From: Polaribacter sp. Q13
Lineage (GTDB): Bacteria; Bacteroidota; Bacteroidia; Flavobacteriales; Flavobacteriaceae
Assembly (NCBI RefSeq): GCF_016858305.2
Contig: NZ_CP074436.1
Coordinates: 1,942,001 to 2,006,000, forward strand
Reading direction: 5' to 3'
Length of the DNA: 64,000 bases
The position numbers and the translations under genes are program-made. The notes beneath the pieces are model-generated. The model had not been told where the DNA came from. It saw only the letters and a program-made list of their open reading frames with translations, and ran no database searches. The stretch's first letter is position 1. Each line of letters starts with the position of its first letter. Positions 53,417 through 61,025 of the stretch are shown piece after piece.

Positions 53417-56400
53417 TTAAATTATTTCGGATAAAATTCTTTTTGCTATTTGTTTATAAGCTGTATTAACACTTTGTCCTCTATTTACATTCCATTCTTC
53501 AAGAGGTAATAATTTTTCTACACCATCATCTTGATGATAAGGTAAAAATTGATAATGATCTAAACTCATTTCTGAAAAATTTTTAGTTCTTTTTTTTACA
53601 AGTTCTTCTATTTTTGACCATTGATCCCAAAGACAATCTCTTACCAAAACATTGATAATTTTTTTATTTGGATCTTCTTCGATTAGTTCAATTCCTTTTT
53701 TAACCTCTTCGTCCATTATATAATTCGAGTCTAAAAAATTATGAGAAACCATATAGACAATAATATCTGCTGCTGCTAATTCTGATTGTATTTGTGAATT
53801 CCATTTTCCTGGTTTCATTTCATCACAAGACCAAGCATTAATTAAATTATATCGTGCTAAAAGTGATAGATGACTTTTTAACTCATCTTTAAACTTATAA
53901 TCCTTTCTACTATAAGATATAAATATTTTTTTGGCTTTTTTTTCTTTATCCATTTCTTCTTCCATTATTTTATAATCTTTAATTTCATTTTTAGAATGAA
54001 AAAAATTATCTGTATTTTTATATAAATAATCTTCTTCACTTAGATCTTTTTTTCTTAACCTGACTAGTGTTCTATCTATAGGATAAATTAGATTAAGCTC
54101 ACTCAAAACTACTTGTATGGTATTTTCATTTTCACTGAAAATCCGCAATTCTTTTTCATTTTTGTAAAGTTCTATCCAAACTAATGAACCTTCTTTGTCT
54201 TTAAAACAAATATAATTCTTGTAAAAGATTTCCTTATCATCAAAATTACAATGGTTTAAAATTTGAACTTGAAGTTGTTGTATTATGGCTAAGAAAACAA
54301 AATTAAATTTAACAATTACGTATCTTTCTTTTTCTTCCCATTGAATTGTATCTATACTTTTATCATCAAATAATGATGGACACAAATATTTATAACTTCT
54401 ATTTAATGAATCAGGGTATCTCTTTGGTTCTGACAATAAATTACTTTTTAACATATACTCTTTAAATAGTCGTCTTTCTTCTGGTTGATATTTATTCCAT
54501 ATAAAATCTAAATCTTCATCATTCAATTTACCTTGAGTTCTTGCTAATGTATTATCTTTTAATTGTATTGTTTTATACACTGGATCTAAAACCCAATCCA
54601 TTTGTAAGATAATAATATCATCTGCCAACCTTTCATAATAACCAATCACTCCTGATTTATCAAAAAAAGAAAGTAATGCTTTCGGTTCAGAAACTTTAGA
54701 TTCCTTCCCTAACTCTTCATAACGTTCTAAAGAAATTATTTTATGTGTTTCTTTTTCTTTTTCCAAACGTTCTTGAAATACATGCCAGCTTTCAGGATAA
54801 TACTTAATAGGGTATCTCTTATGTAAACTTTTAATTTTATTTTTAATAACATCACGAAAACTTTCTACTTCTTCAGTATTGTTTTTGCAATCAAAACGGT
54901 ATTGTGTAGGGATCAATTCAATTTGCTTATTTCTGTAATTTGTTACAAGTGTTGCTAATTCTAAATCATCAGGAAGCTCTTTACTTTCAAACTCACCGTC
55001 AATTACATTCTCTACTAATAATACAATACTTTTCCTACCATAATCCGCAATAAAGTCTAACCAATATTGTAAATTATGAGTTTCTTCTTTAGAACATTTC
55101 TTCTTGCTTTCTTTACACCAAACTAGTACATATACTGCCTCCTCTCCCAAGAACAGACGGTGTGTGCTATGCAAGACCTCTTGTCCACCAAAATCCCATA
55201 CATTCACTTTAACATCTGGTAATACATCTTTCCAAACCCCCAATTGTACTCCTTCTGTTCGTTTATTTATTGGAATTTCAGTTGGAGGTTTCAATGTTTT
55301 TAAATGTGCTAACAAAGTACTTTTACCTACACAACCATCACCTAAAAACAATAATTTTGTATTTCTTTTATTTGTGACTCCTAATTTAATATCTTTAAAA
55401 TAAGCTATTAAACCATTTGCATCATTTAATAAATTGTAAGGTATATCTAATAAATTATTTCTAATATTTATTACTCTAAGCAAAGAAAGATTATTAACTA
55501 TATTTTGAATACTCTTAACATTAATAATCCTATTAGAATCTAATTCCAAATTACTTAATTTTGTTAGAGACGATAGTGAATCAATATTTGTTAATTTATT
55601 ATTACCCAAACATAAAGAAACCAAATTTCTCAAATGAGACAAATGAGTAACATCTTTTAATTCATTGTATTCTAAAGATAAATTAGTCAACTCAACTAAA
55701 GAAGACAATGGTTCAATACTACTCAAATTATTAAAACTTAAAGTTAAACTCTCTAAACTAGTTAGTGGACGTAAAGATTCTATATCTGTTAATTGATTTC
55801 TTTCTATAGCTAATGTTTTTATTTTAAATAAATTAGACACCTCATTAATATTAGATAATCTATTATATCCTAGATTTAATCTTGTGAGATTTGTTAATGA
55901 ACTTAAGGATTCAATACTTACCAATCTGTTTTCGGATAAGAGTAACAAAGTAAGATTTGTTAAAGAAGATAGTGAACTAATGTCTGTGATTTGATTTTTC
56001 CTTAAATCTAAATTTATCAAAAATATTAAAGTAGACAAAGGATTAATATCTATCAATTGATTATACCCCGTAGATAAAGAAGTTAATTTAGTTAAATATG
56101 ATAAAGAACTAATATCTGTAATTTGATTAGAACTCAAACTCAAATTAGTCAAAGACCTTAAAGTAGATAAAGGATTAATATTTGTAATTTTATTGAAATT
56201 CAAATCCAAATGAATCAAAGATGTTAAATTAGATAGAGGATTAACATCATTTAGGTTATTACTTGATAAATTTAAATTACTTAAATTAATTAAAGAAAAT
56301 AAGGGATTAATGTCTGTTAATTGATTTGAACTTAAATTTAAAGCAAATAAACTCTTCAAATAAAACAAGGGGCTAATATCTGTGATTTGATTTTCTCCTA

Positions 56401-56605
56401 GATCTAAAATAATTAGGCTATTTAAAGAAGATAATGCACTAATATCTTTCAATTTATTTTTATGCAGATTAAGAAACATTATTTCTTGATTATCATTTAA
56501 TAAATATGAATTTCTGTTTTTAGAATCAAAAACCCCACCTACTTCTAGTTGTTTTAAGTTAACACCTAACTCATTTTCTAATTTTAATATTTCTGGAGTT
56601 TTCAT
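53417..56605 (-). CDS. LRR-Roc-COR-TIR (Roco) protein
   Basis: A 1062-residue cytoplasmic protein with no signal or membrane segment. Domains: about fifteen 22-residue LRRs (residues 43-372, LxLxxNxxxDIxxLxxLxxL type) plus a cap to about 395. Then a Roc GTPase (417-600), with P-loop LGDGCVGKST (G1) and WDFGGQE (G3); G4 is NVID (533-536) rather than NKxD. A COR dimerisation region follows (about 600-870), and then a charged linker. A TIR domain closes the protein (892-1060: KKIFISYSRKD, NAWSCDEMKPG, SHNFLDSNYIMDEE, with E967 as the likely NADase Glu). By analogy with TIR effectors, ligand or GTPase-triggered NAD+ depletion is possible, perhaps in phage defence; this is inference. It is monocistronic. 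Confidence 0.92.
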   Translation of the reverse strand: MKTPEILKLENELGVNLKQLEVGGVFDSKNRNSYLLNDNQEIMFLNLHKNKLKDISALSSLNSLIILDLGENQITDISPLFYLKSLFALNLSSNQLTDINPLFSLINLSNLNLSSNNLNDVNPLSNLTSLIHLDLNFNKITNINPLSTLRSLTNLSLSSNQITDISSLSYLTKLTSLSTGYNQLIDINPLSTLIFLINLDLRKNQITDISSLSSLTNLTLLLLSENRLVSIESLSSLTNLTRLNLGYNRLSNINEVSNLFKIKTLAIERNQLTDIESLRPLTSLESLTLSFNNLSSIEPLSSLVELTNLSLEYNELKDVTHLSHLRNLVSLCLGNNKLTNIDSLSSLTKLSNLELDSNRIINVKSIQNIVNNLSLLRVINIRNNLLDIPYNLLNDANGLIAYFKDIKLGVTNKRNTKLLFLGDGCVGKSTLLAHLKTLKPPTEIPINKRTEGVQLGVWKDVLPDVKVNVWDFGGQEVLHSTHRLFLGEEAVYVLVWCKESKKKCSKEETHNLQYWLDFIADYGRKSIVLLVENVIDGEFESKELPDDLELATLVTNYRNKQIELIPTQYRFDCKNNTEEVESFRDVIKNKIKSLHKRYPIKYYPESWHVFQERLEKEKETHKIISLERYEELGKESKVSEPKALLSFFDKSGVIGYYERLADDIIILQMDWVLDPVYKTIQLKDNTLARTQGKLNDEDLDFIWNKYQPEERRLFKEYMLKSNLLSEPKRYPDSLNRSYKYLCPSLFDDKSIDTIQWEEKERYVIVKFNFVFLAIIQQLQVQILNHCNFDDKEIFYKNYICFKDKEGSLVWIELYKNEKELRIFSENENTIQVVLSELNLIYPIDRTLVRLRKKDLSEEDYLYKNTDNFFHSKNEIKDYKIMEEEMDKEKKAKKIFISYSRKDYKFKDELKSHLSLLARYNLINAWSCDEMKPGKWNSQIQSELAAADIIVYMVSHNFLDSNYIMDEEVKKGIELIEEDPNKKIINVLVRDCLWDQWSKIEELVKKRTKNFSEMSLDHYQFLPYHQDDGVEKLLPLEEWNVNRGQSVNTAYKQIAKRILSEII
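55490..56479 (-). repeat. 66-bp tandem units encoding the LRRs
   Basis: About 15 consecutive 66-bp units, each encoding one 22-residue LRR, with recurring minus-strand words such as GATATTAATCCTTT and ATAACAGATATTAGT. Units are diverged (not near-identical), but short shared words of 15-20 bases remain, which would permit unit gain or loss by recombination. This is part of the Roco coding sequence and not a CRISPR array. Confidence 0.75.
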
Positions 56606-56622
56606 CGCTAATTTATTTTACT

Positions 56623-56630
56623 CAAATATA
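56623..56630 (-). promoter_or_regulatory. Predicted -7 box of the Roco gene
   Basis: Minus-strand TATATTTG is a perfect -7 match only 18 bases before the ATG. A TTTG lies 27 bases further upstream, beyond the normal spacing, so expression is probably low. Confidence 0.4.
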
Positions 56631-56672
56631 TCAAATCATAATTACCCTGTAAAAACTCAAATAAGTTTATTT

Positions 56673-56704
56673 TTTGTTAAATTTATTATGCACGCATAAC
56701 TTTT
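56673..56704 (+). promoter_or_regulatory. Predicted promoter of the MarR-fad operon
   Basis: TTTG (56673-56676), 20 bases, TAACTTTT (56697-56704) is a near-consensus promoter with ideal spacing. The first MarR box lies between the two elements and the second just downstream of the expected start, which fits repression. An alternative TATATTTG at 56740-56747 would give an almost leaderless message. Confidence 0.5.
56686..56699. promoter_or_regulatory. MarR operator, site 1
   Basis: TTATGCACGCATAA is a 14-bp palindrome with one central mismatch, sharing TATGCA/TGCATA half-sites with site 2, 30 bp away centre to centre (about three helical turns). Confidence 0.65.
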
Positions 56705-56711
56705 TCATTTA

Positions 56712-56733
56712 TTTACTATGCATGCATAGTAAA
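56712..56733. promoter_or_regulatory. MarR operator, site 2
   Basis: A perfect 22-bp palindrome with core ACTATGCATGCATAGT. It ends 19 bases before the MarR start codon and is the strongest palindrome in this interval. Size and symmetry are typical of a MarR dimer site. Confidence 0.75.
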
Positions 56734-56752
56734 ATTTGTTATATTTGACGTA

Positions 56753-57208
56753 ATGGATAAATTACAATCAATAGATCATGAGCTTAGAGCAACTTGGCAA
56801 GCAGTTGCAAAAGTGTATAATGAGCAAGCAGTAAAGCATGATAGTACAATGGCTACTGCTTTTGTGTTATTAAATATCGATAAACAAAACGGAACACCAT
56901 CTACGGCTTTAGGACCTTTAATGGGTATGGAACCGACAAGTCTTTCTAGAATTTTAAAAACGATGGAAGATAAAGGTGCTATTTGCCGAGAAAAAAACCC
57001 CGATGACGGTAGAAGCATTCTAATTAAATTAACAGATTACGGCATAGAAATGCGTAAAATATCTAAAGCCTATGTAATACAATTTAATGAAACTATAAGA
57101 GAAAATGTTTCTGATAAAGAGTTAGCAGGTTTTTTTAAAGTAACATCAACAATTAACAAATTAATTGCTGACAAACATATTTATGGTACTGTTAGTAATA
57201 AAGTATAA
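56753..57208 (+). CDS. MarR family transcriptional regulator
   Basis: A 151-residue winged-helix regulator. The recognition region is GPLMGMEPTSLSRILKTMEDKG, and the wing DDGRSILIKLTDYG has the MarR signature (R-x-x-x-I-x-L-T). It precedes the beta-oxidation operon by 14 bp and is therefore probably its acyl-CoA-responsive repressor and its own autorepressor through the two palindromes upstream. The inducer is inferred, not seen. Confidence 0.93.
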   Translation: MDKLQSIDHELRATWQAVAKVYNEQAVKHDSTMATAFVLLNIDKQNGTPSTALGPLMGMEPTSLSRILKTMEDKGAICREKNPDDGRSILIKLTDYGIEMRKISKAYVIQFNETIRENVSDKELAGFFKVTSTINKLIADKHIYGTVSNKV

Positions 57209-57222
57209 AAAACAATTAACTA

Positions 57223-59628
57223 ATGAATAGAAGAATTAAAAAAGTAGCAATAGTTGGCTCTGGAATTATGGGAAGCGGAATTGCTTGTCATTTTGCAAAC
57301 ATTGGCGTTGAAGTTCTATTATTGGACATTGTGCCAAGAGAATTAAACGCCAAAGAAAAAGCTAAAGGATTAACCCTCGAAGACAAAGTTGTACGAAATC
57401 GTTTAGTAAATGATGCACTTACAGCTTCCCTTAAATCTAAGCCTTCTCCTATTTATAATCAAAAATTTGCGAACAGAATTACTACTGGTAATTTAGATGA
57501 TGATATTGCAAAAGTTGCTGATGTAGATTGGATTATGGAAGTTGTTGTAGAAAGACTAGATATAAAAAAAATAGTTTTTGAAAAACTAGAAAAATACAGA
57601 ACTCCAGGAACAATTATTTCTTCAAACACTTCTGGTATTCCTATTCAATTTATGAATGAAGGAAGAAGTGAAGACTTCCAAAAGCATTTTGCTGTCACTC
57701 ACTTTTTTAATCCTCCAAGATATTTAAAACTTTTCGAAGTTGTTCCTGGACCAGATTGTAAACAAGAAGTTACAGATTTCTTAATGATGTATGGTGAAAA
57801 ATTCTTAGGAAAAACTTCTGTTTTAGCAAAAGATACACCTGCGTTTATAGGTAATAGAGTTGGAATTTTCGGAATTCAGTCTTTATTTCATCAAGTAAAA
57901 GAATTAGGCTTAACAGTTGAAGAAGTAGATAAATTGACAGGACCAGTAATTGGTCGTCCAAAATCTGCAACCTTTAGAACCGTAGATGTTGTTGGTTTAG
58001 ATACGCTAGTACACGTTGCTAACGGAATCTATGAAAACTGTCCTGATGATGAAGCTCACGATTTATTTAAGCTTCCTAGTTTCATCAACCAAATGATGGA
58101 AAACAAATGGTTGGGAAGTAAAACTGGACAAGGTTTCTACAAAAAAACAGTAAATGCTGAAGGAAAAAAAGAAATTTTAACTTTAGACTTAGATACTTTA
58201 GAATATCGTTCTTCTAAAAGAGCAAAATTTGCAACTTTAGAACTTACGAAAACGATTGATAAGCCAATTGACCGATTTAAAGTATTGATTGGTGGAAAAG
58301 ATAAAGCTGGTGAATTCTATAGAAAGAACTTCGCAGCCATGTTTGCATACGTCCAAAATAGAATTCCAGAAATTTCTGATGAATTGTATAAGATTGATGA
58401 TGCCATGAAAGCAGGATTCGGTTGGGAAAATGGTCCTTTCGAAATTTGGGATGCCGTTGGTGTAGAAAAAGGAATCGAACTAATGAAAGCCGAAGGTAAA
58501 GAACCTGCAACTTGGGTAACAGAAATGTTAGCTTCTGGTTCTAAATCGTTCTATTCAGTAAAAGAAGGAGCTACTTATTTTTATGACATTCCTTCTAAAT
58601 CTCAAACTAAAAAACCGGGTCAGGATGGTTTTATTATTTTAGATAACATTAGAAAATCAAACGAAGTTTTTAAAAATTCTGGTGTTGTTATAGAAGATAT
58701 TGGAGACGGAATTTTAAATATAGAATTCCAATCTAAAATGAACACCATTGGTGGAGACGTTTTAGCAGGAATTAATAAAGGTATTGATTTAGCAGAAAAA
58801 GATTTTCAAGGTCTAGTGGTTGGTAACCAAGCAGCAAATTTTTCTGTTGGGGCAAATATTGGAATGATTTTTATGATGGCTGTAGAGCAAGAATATGATG
58901 AATTAAATTATGCCATTAAATATTTTCAAGACACGATGATGCGTATGCGCTATTCATCTATACCAACTATTTCTGCTCCACACGGAATGGCTTTAGGTGG
59001 TGGTTGTGAAATTTCTTTACATGCCGATAAAGTGGTTGCAGCAGCAGAAACGTATATGGGATTAGTAGAATTTGGAGTTGGTGTAATTCCTGGTGGTGGT
59101 GGTTCTAAAGAAATGGCTTTAAGAGCATCAGATTCTTTTAAGAAAGGAGACGTAGAATTAAACGTTTTACAAGAAAACTTCTTAACCATAGGTATGGCAA
59201 AAGTATCTACTTCTGCTTATGAAGCTTTCGATTTAGGGTTACTTCAAAAAGGAAAAGATGTTGTAGTTGTTAATAAAGACCGACAAATTGCAACTGCAAA
59301 AGCACATGCAAAACTAATGGCGGAAAGTGGATATACACAACCCGCAAAACGTACTGATGTTACCGTTTTAGGAAAACAAGCTTTAGGAATGTTTTTGGTA
59401 GGTACAGATTCTATGAAAGACTCTAAATACATTAGTGAACATGACATGAAAATTGCCAATAAATTAGCATATGTAATGGCTGGAGGTGATTTATCTGAAC
59501 CAACATTGGTTACAGAACAGTATTTATTAGATCTAGAGAGAGAAGCATTTTTGAGTTTATGTACAGAACGTAAAACGTTAGAAAGAATTCAAGCAATGTT
59601 AAAAACTGGAAAACCATTAAGAAATTAG
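57223..59628 (+). CDS. 3-hydroxyacyl-CoA dehydrogenase / enoyl-CoA hydratase
   Basis: A bifunctional beta-oxidation enzyme, 801 residues, in the order dehydrogenase then hydratase, the reverse of E. coli FadB. The NAD motif is VAIVGSGIMGSGIACHFA (7-24), the dehydrogenase signature is FAVTHFFNPPRYLKLFEVV (H and N catalytic residues), and the C-terminal crotonase part has APHGMALGGGCEISLHAD and EFGVGVIPGGGGSKEM. It forms hydroxyacyl-CoA and then ketoacyl-CoA for the thiolase encoded downstream. The gene begins 14 bp after the MarR gene. Confidence 0.95.
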   Translation: MNRRIKKVAIVGSGIMGSGIACHFANIGVEVLLLDIVPRELNAKEKAKGLTLEDKVVRNRLVNDALTASLKSKPSPIYNQKFANRITTGNLDDDIAKVADVDWIMEVVVERLDIKKIVFEKLEKYRTPGTIISSNTSGIPIQFMNEGRSEDFQKHFAVTHFFNPPRYLKLFEVVPGPDCKQEVTDFLMMYGEKFLGKTSVLAKDTPAFIGNRVGIFGIQSLFHQVKELGLTVEEVDKLTGPVIGRPKSATFRTVDVVGLDTLVHVANGIYENCPDDEAHDLFKLPSFINQMMENKWLGSKTGQGFYKKTVNAEGKKEILTLDLDTLEYRSSKRAKFATLELTKTIDKPIDRFKVLIGGKDKAGEFYRKNFAAMFAYVQNRIPEISDELYKIDDAMKAGFGWENGPFEIWDAVGVEKGIELMKAEGKEPATWVTEMLASGSKSFYSVKEGATYFYDIPSKSQTKKPGQDGFIILDNIRKSNEVFKNSGVVIEDIGDGILNIEFQSKMNTIGGDVLAGINKGIDLAEKDFQGLVVGNQAANFSVGANIGMIFMMAVEQEYDELNYAIKYFQDTMMRMRYSSIPTISAPHGMALGGGCEISLHADKVVAAAETYMGLVEFGVGVIPGGGGSKEMALRASDSFKKGDVELNVLQENFLTIGMAKVSTSAYEAFDLGLLQKGKDVVVVNKDRQIATAKAHAKLMAESGYTQPAKRTDVTVLGKQALGMFLVGTDSMKDSKYISEHDMKIANKLAYVMAGGDLSEPTLVTEQYLLDLEREAFLSLCTERKTLERIQAMLKTGKPLRN

Positions 59629-59692
59629 ATTATTAGAACGTTAGATTTCTCGATTGTTAGAAATCTAAATATCTGAAAATCCAATAATCTAA
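59625..59692. repeat. Nested inverted repeats between fad genes
   Basis: Outer arms TTAGATTATT / AATAATCTAA (59625-59634 / 59683-59692) enclose inner arms TTAGATTTCT / AGAAATCTAA (59641-59650 / 59659-59668); both pairs are perfect. The outer left arm overlaps the stop codon of the bifunctional gene. The structure is intergenic within one operon. Confidence 0.75.
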
Positions 59693-59705
59693 AAATCAAG
59701 AAAAA

Positions 59706-60896
59706 ATGAAAACAGCATATATAGTAAAAGCATATAGAACAGCAGTTGCAAAAGCTCCAAAAGGTGTTTTTCGCTTTAAACGAGCAGACGAATTAGGTGC
59801 AGAAACCATTCAGCACATGATGAAAGAAATCCCAAATTTGGATGTAAAACGCATCGATGATGTAATGGTTGGTAATGCAATGCCAGAAGGAGCACAAGGG
59901 TTAAACATGGCACGATTTATTTCCTTAATAGGATTAAACTCAGTGGATGTTCCTGGTGTTACCGTAAACCGTTTCTGTTCTTCTGGAATAGAAACAATTG
60001 CCATGGCAGCAGCTAAAATTAATGCAGGAATGGCAAGTTGTATTATTGCAGGTGGAGCAGAAAGCATGAGCTCTGTACCAATGACTGGTTTTAAACCAGA
60101 ATTGAATTATGATACTGTTAAATCTGGTCATGCTAATTATTATTGGGGAATGGGAAACACTGCAGAAGCAGTTGCAAACCAATTTAATGTTTCTAGAAAG
60201 GATCAAGATGAATTTGCATTTAATTCTCACATGAAAGCTTTAAAAGCGCAAGCAGAAAACCGTTTTCAAGATCAAATAGTTCCTATTGAAGTTGAAGAAA
60301 CCTTTTTAGATGCAAACGGAAAAAAAGCAACAAGAAAATATACAGTAACTAAAGATGAAGGACCTAGAAAAGGGACTTCTATTGAAGTTTTAAATAAATT
60401 ACGCGCAGTTTTTGCGGCAGGTGGAAGTGTAACAGCTGGTAACTCATCTCAAATGAGTGATGGTGCTGCTTTTGTTATGGTGATGAGTGAAGAAATGGTA
60501 AAAGAATTAAATCTAGAACCTATTGCAAGAGTAGTAAATTATGCTGCTGCAGGTGTAGAACCAAGAATTATGGGAATTGGTCCTGTAGCTGCAATACCTA
60601 AGGTTTTAAAACAAGCAGGTTTACAACAAAAAGATATTGAACTAATTGAATTGAATGAAGCTTTTGCTTCTCAATCTTTAGCAGTAATGCGTGAGCTAGA
60701 CCTAAACCAAGACATTGTAAATGTAAATGGTGGCGCCATTGCATTAGGACATCCATTAGGTTGTACTGGTGCAAAATTATCTGTGCAATTATTCGATGAA
60801 ATGCGCAAACGTAACATGAAGAACAAATACGGAATGGTAACCATGTGTGTTGGTACTGGACAAGGTGCTGCAGGTGTGTTTGAGTTTTTGTCTTAA
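59706..60896 (+). CDS. fadA: Acetyl-CoA C-acyltransferase (3-ketoacyl-CoA thiolase)
   Basis: A 396-residue thiolase completing beta-oxidation by cleaving 3-ketoacyl-CoA to acetyl-CoA. The acyl-carrying Cys is C91 in [10 protein letters not shown], the active His is in [16 protein letters not shown], and the second Cys is in [14 protein letters not shown]. It is the second enzyme of the fad operon. Confidence 0.96.
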   Translation: MKTAYIVKAYRTAVAKAPKGVFRFKRADELGAETIQHMMKEIPNLDVKRIDDVMVGNAMPEGAQGLNMARFISLIGLNSVDVPGVTVNRFCSSGIETIAMAAAKINAGMASCIIAGGAESMSSVPMTGFKPELNYDTVKSGHANYYWGMGNTAEAVANQFNVSRKDQDEFAFNSHMKALKAQAENRFQDQIVPIEVEETFLDANGKKATRKYTVTKDEGPRKGTSIEVLNKLRAVFAAGGSVTAGNSSQMSDGAAFVMVMSEEMVKELNLEPIARVVNYAAAGVEPRIMGIGPVAAIPKVLKQAGLQQKDIELIELNEAFASQSLAVMRELDLNQDIVNVNGGAIALGHPLGCTGAKLSVQLFDEMRKRNMKNKYGMVTMCVGTGQGAAGVFEFLS

Positions 60897-60899
60897 ACG

Positions 60900-61006
60900 A
60901 CATAAGACTAAATGAACTTAAGACGTAAGACTTAAATTCAATAAAAAAATTATATAACTAACAAAATCTGGTAATTCAATTGACGTCTTATGTCATCAGT
61001 CTTACC
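60900..61006. repeat. Interleaved inverted repeats between thiolase and acyl-CoA dehydrogenase
   Basis: GACATAAGAC (60900-60909) pairs with GTCTTATGTC (60986-60995), and GTAAGACT (60926-60933) pairs with AGTCTTAC (60999-61006), all perfectly. The two pairs overlap in an alternating order, so alternative structures are possible. The words AAGACTTA/TAAGTCTT recur, which suggests a dispersed repeat family. Confidence 0.65.
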
Positions 61007-61025
61007 ATCATAAGTCAATAAAAAT

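Noticed and set aside
55490..56479. Regular direct repeats suggesting a CRISPR array
   Set aside because: The units are 66 bp, diverged, in frame with an LRR-coding gene, and there are no constant repeats with unique spacers or cas genes.
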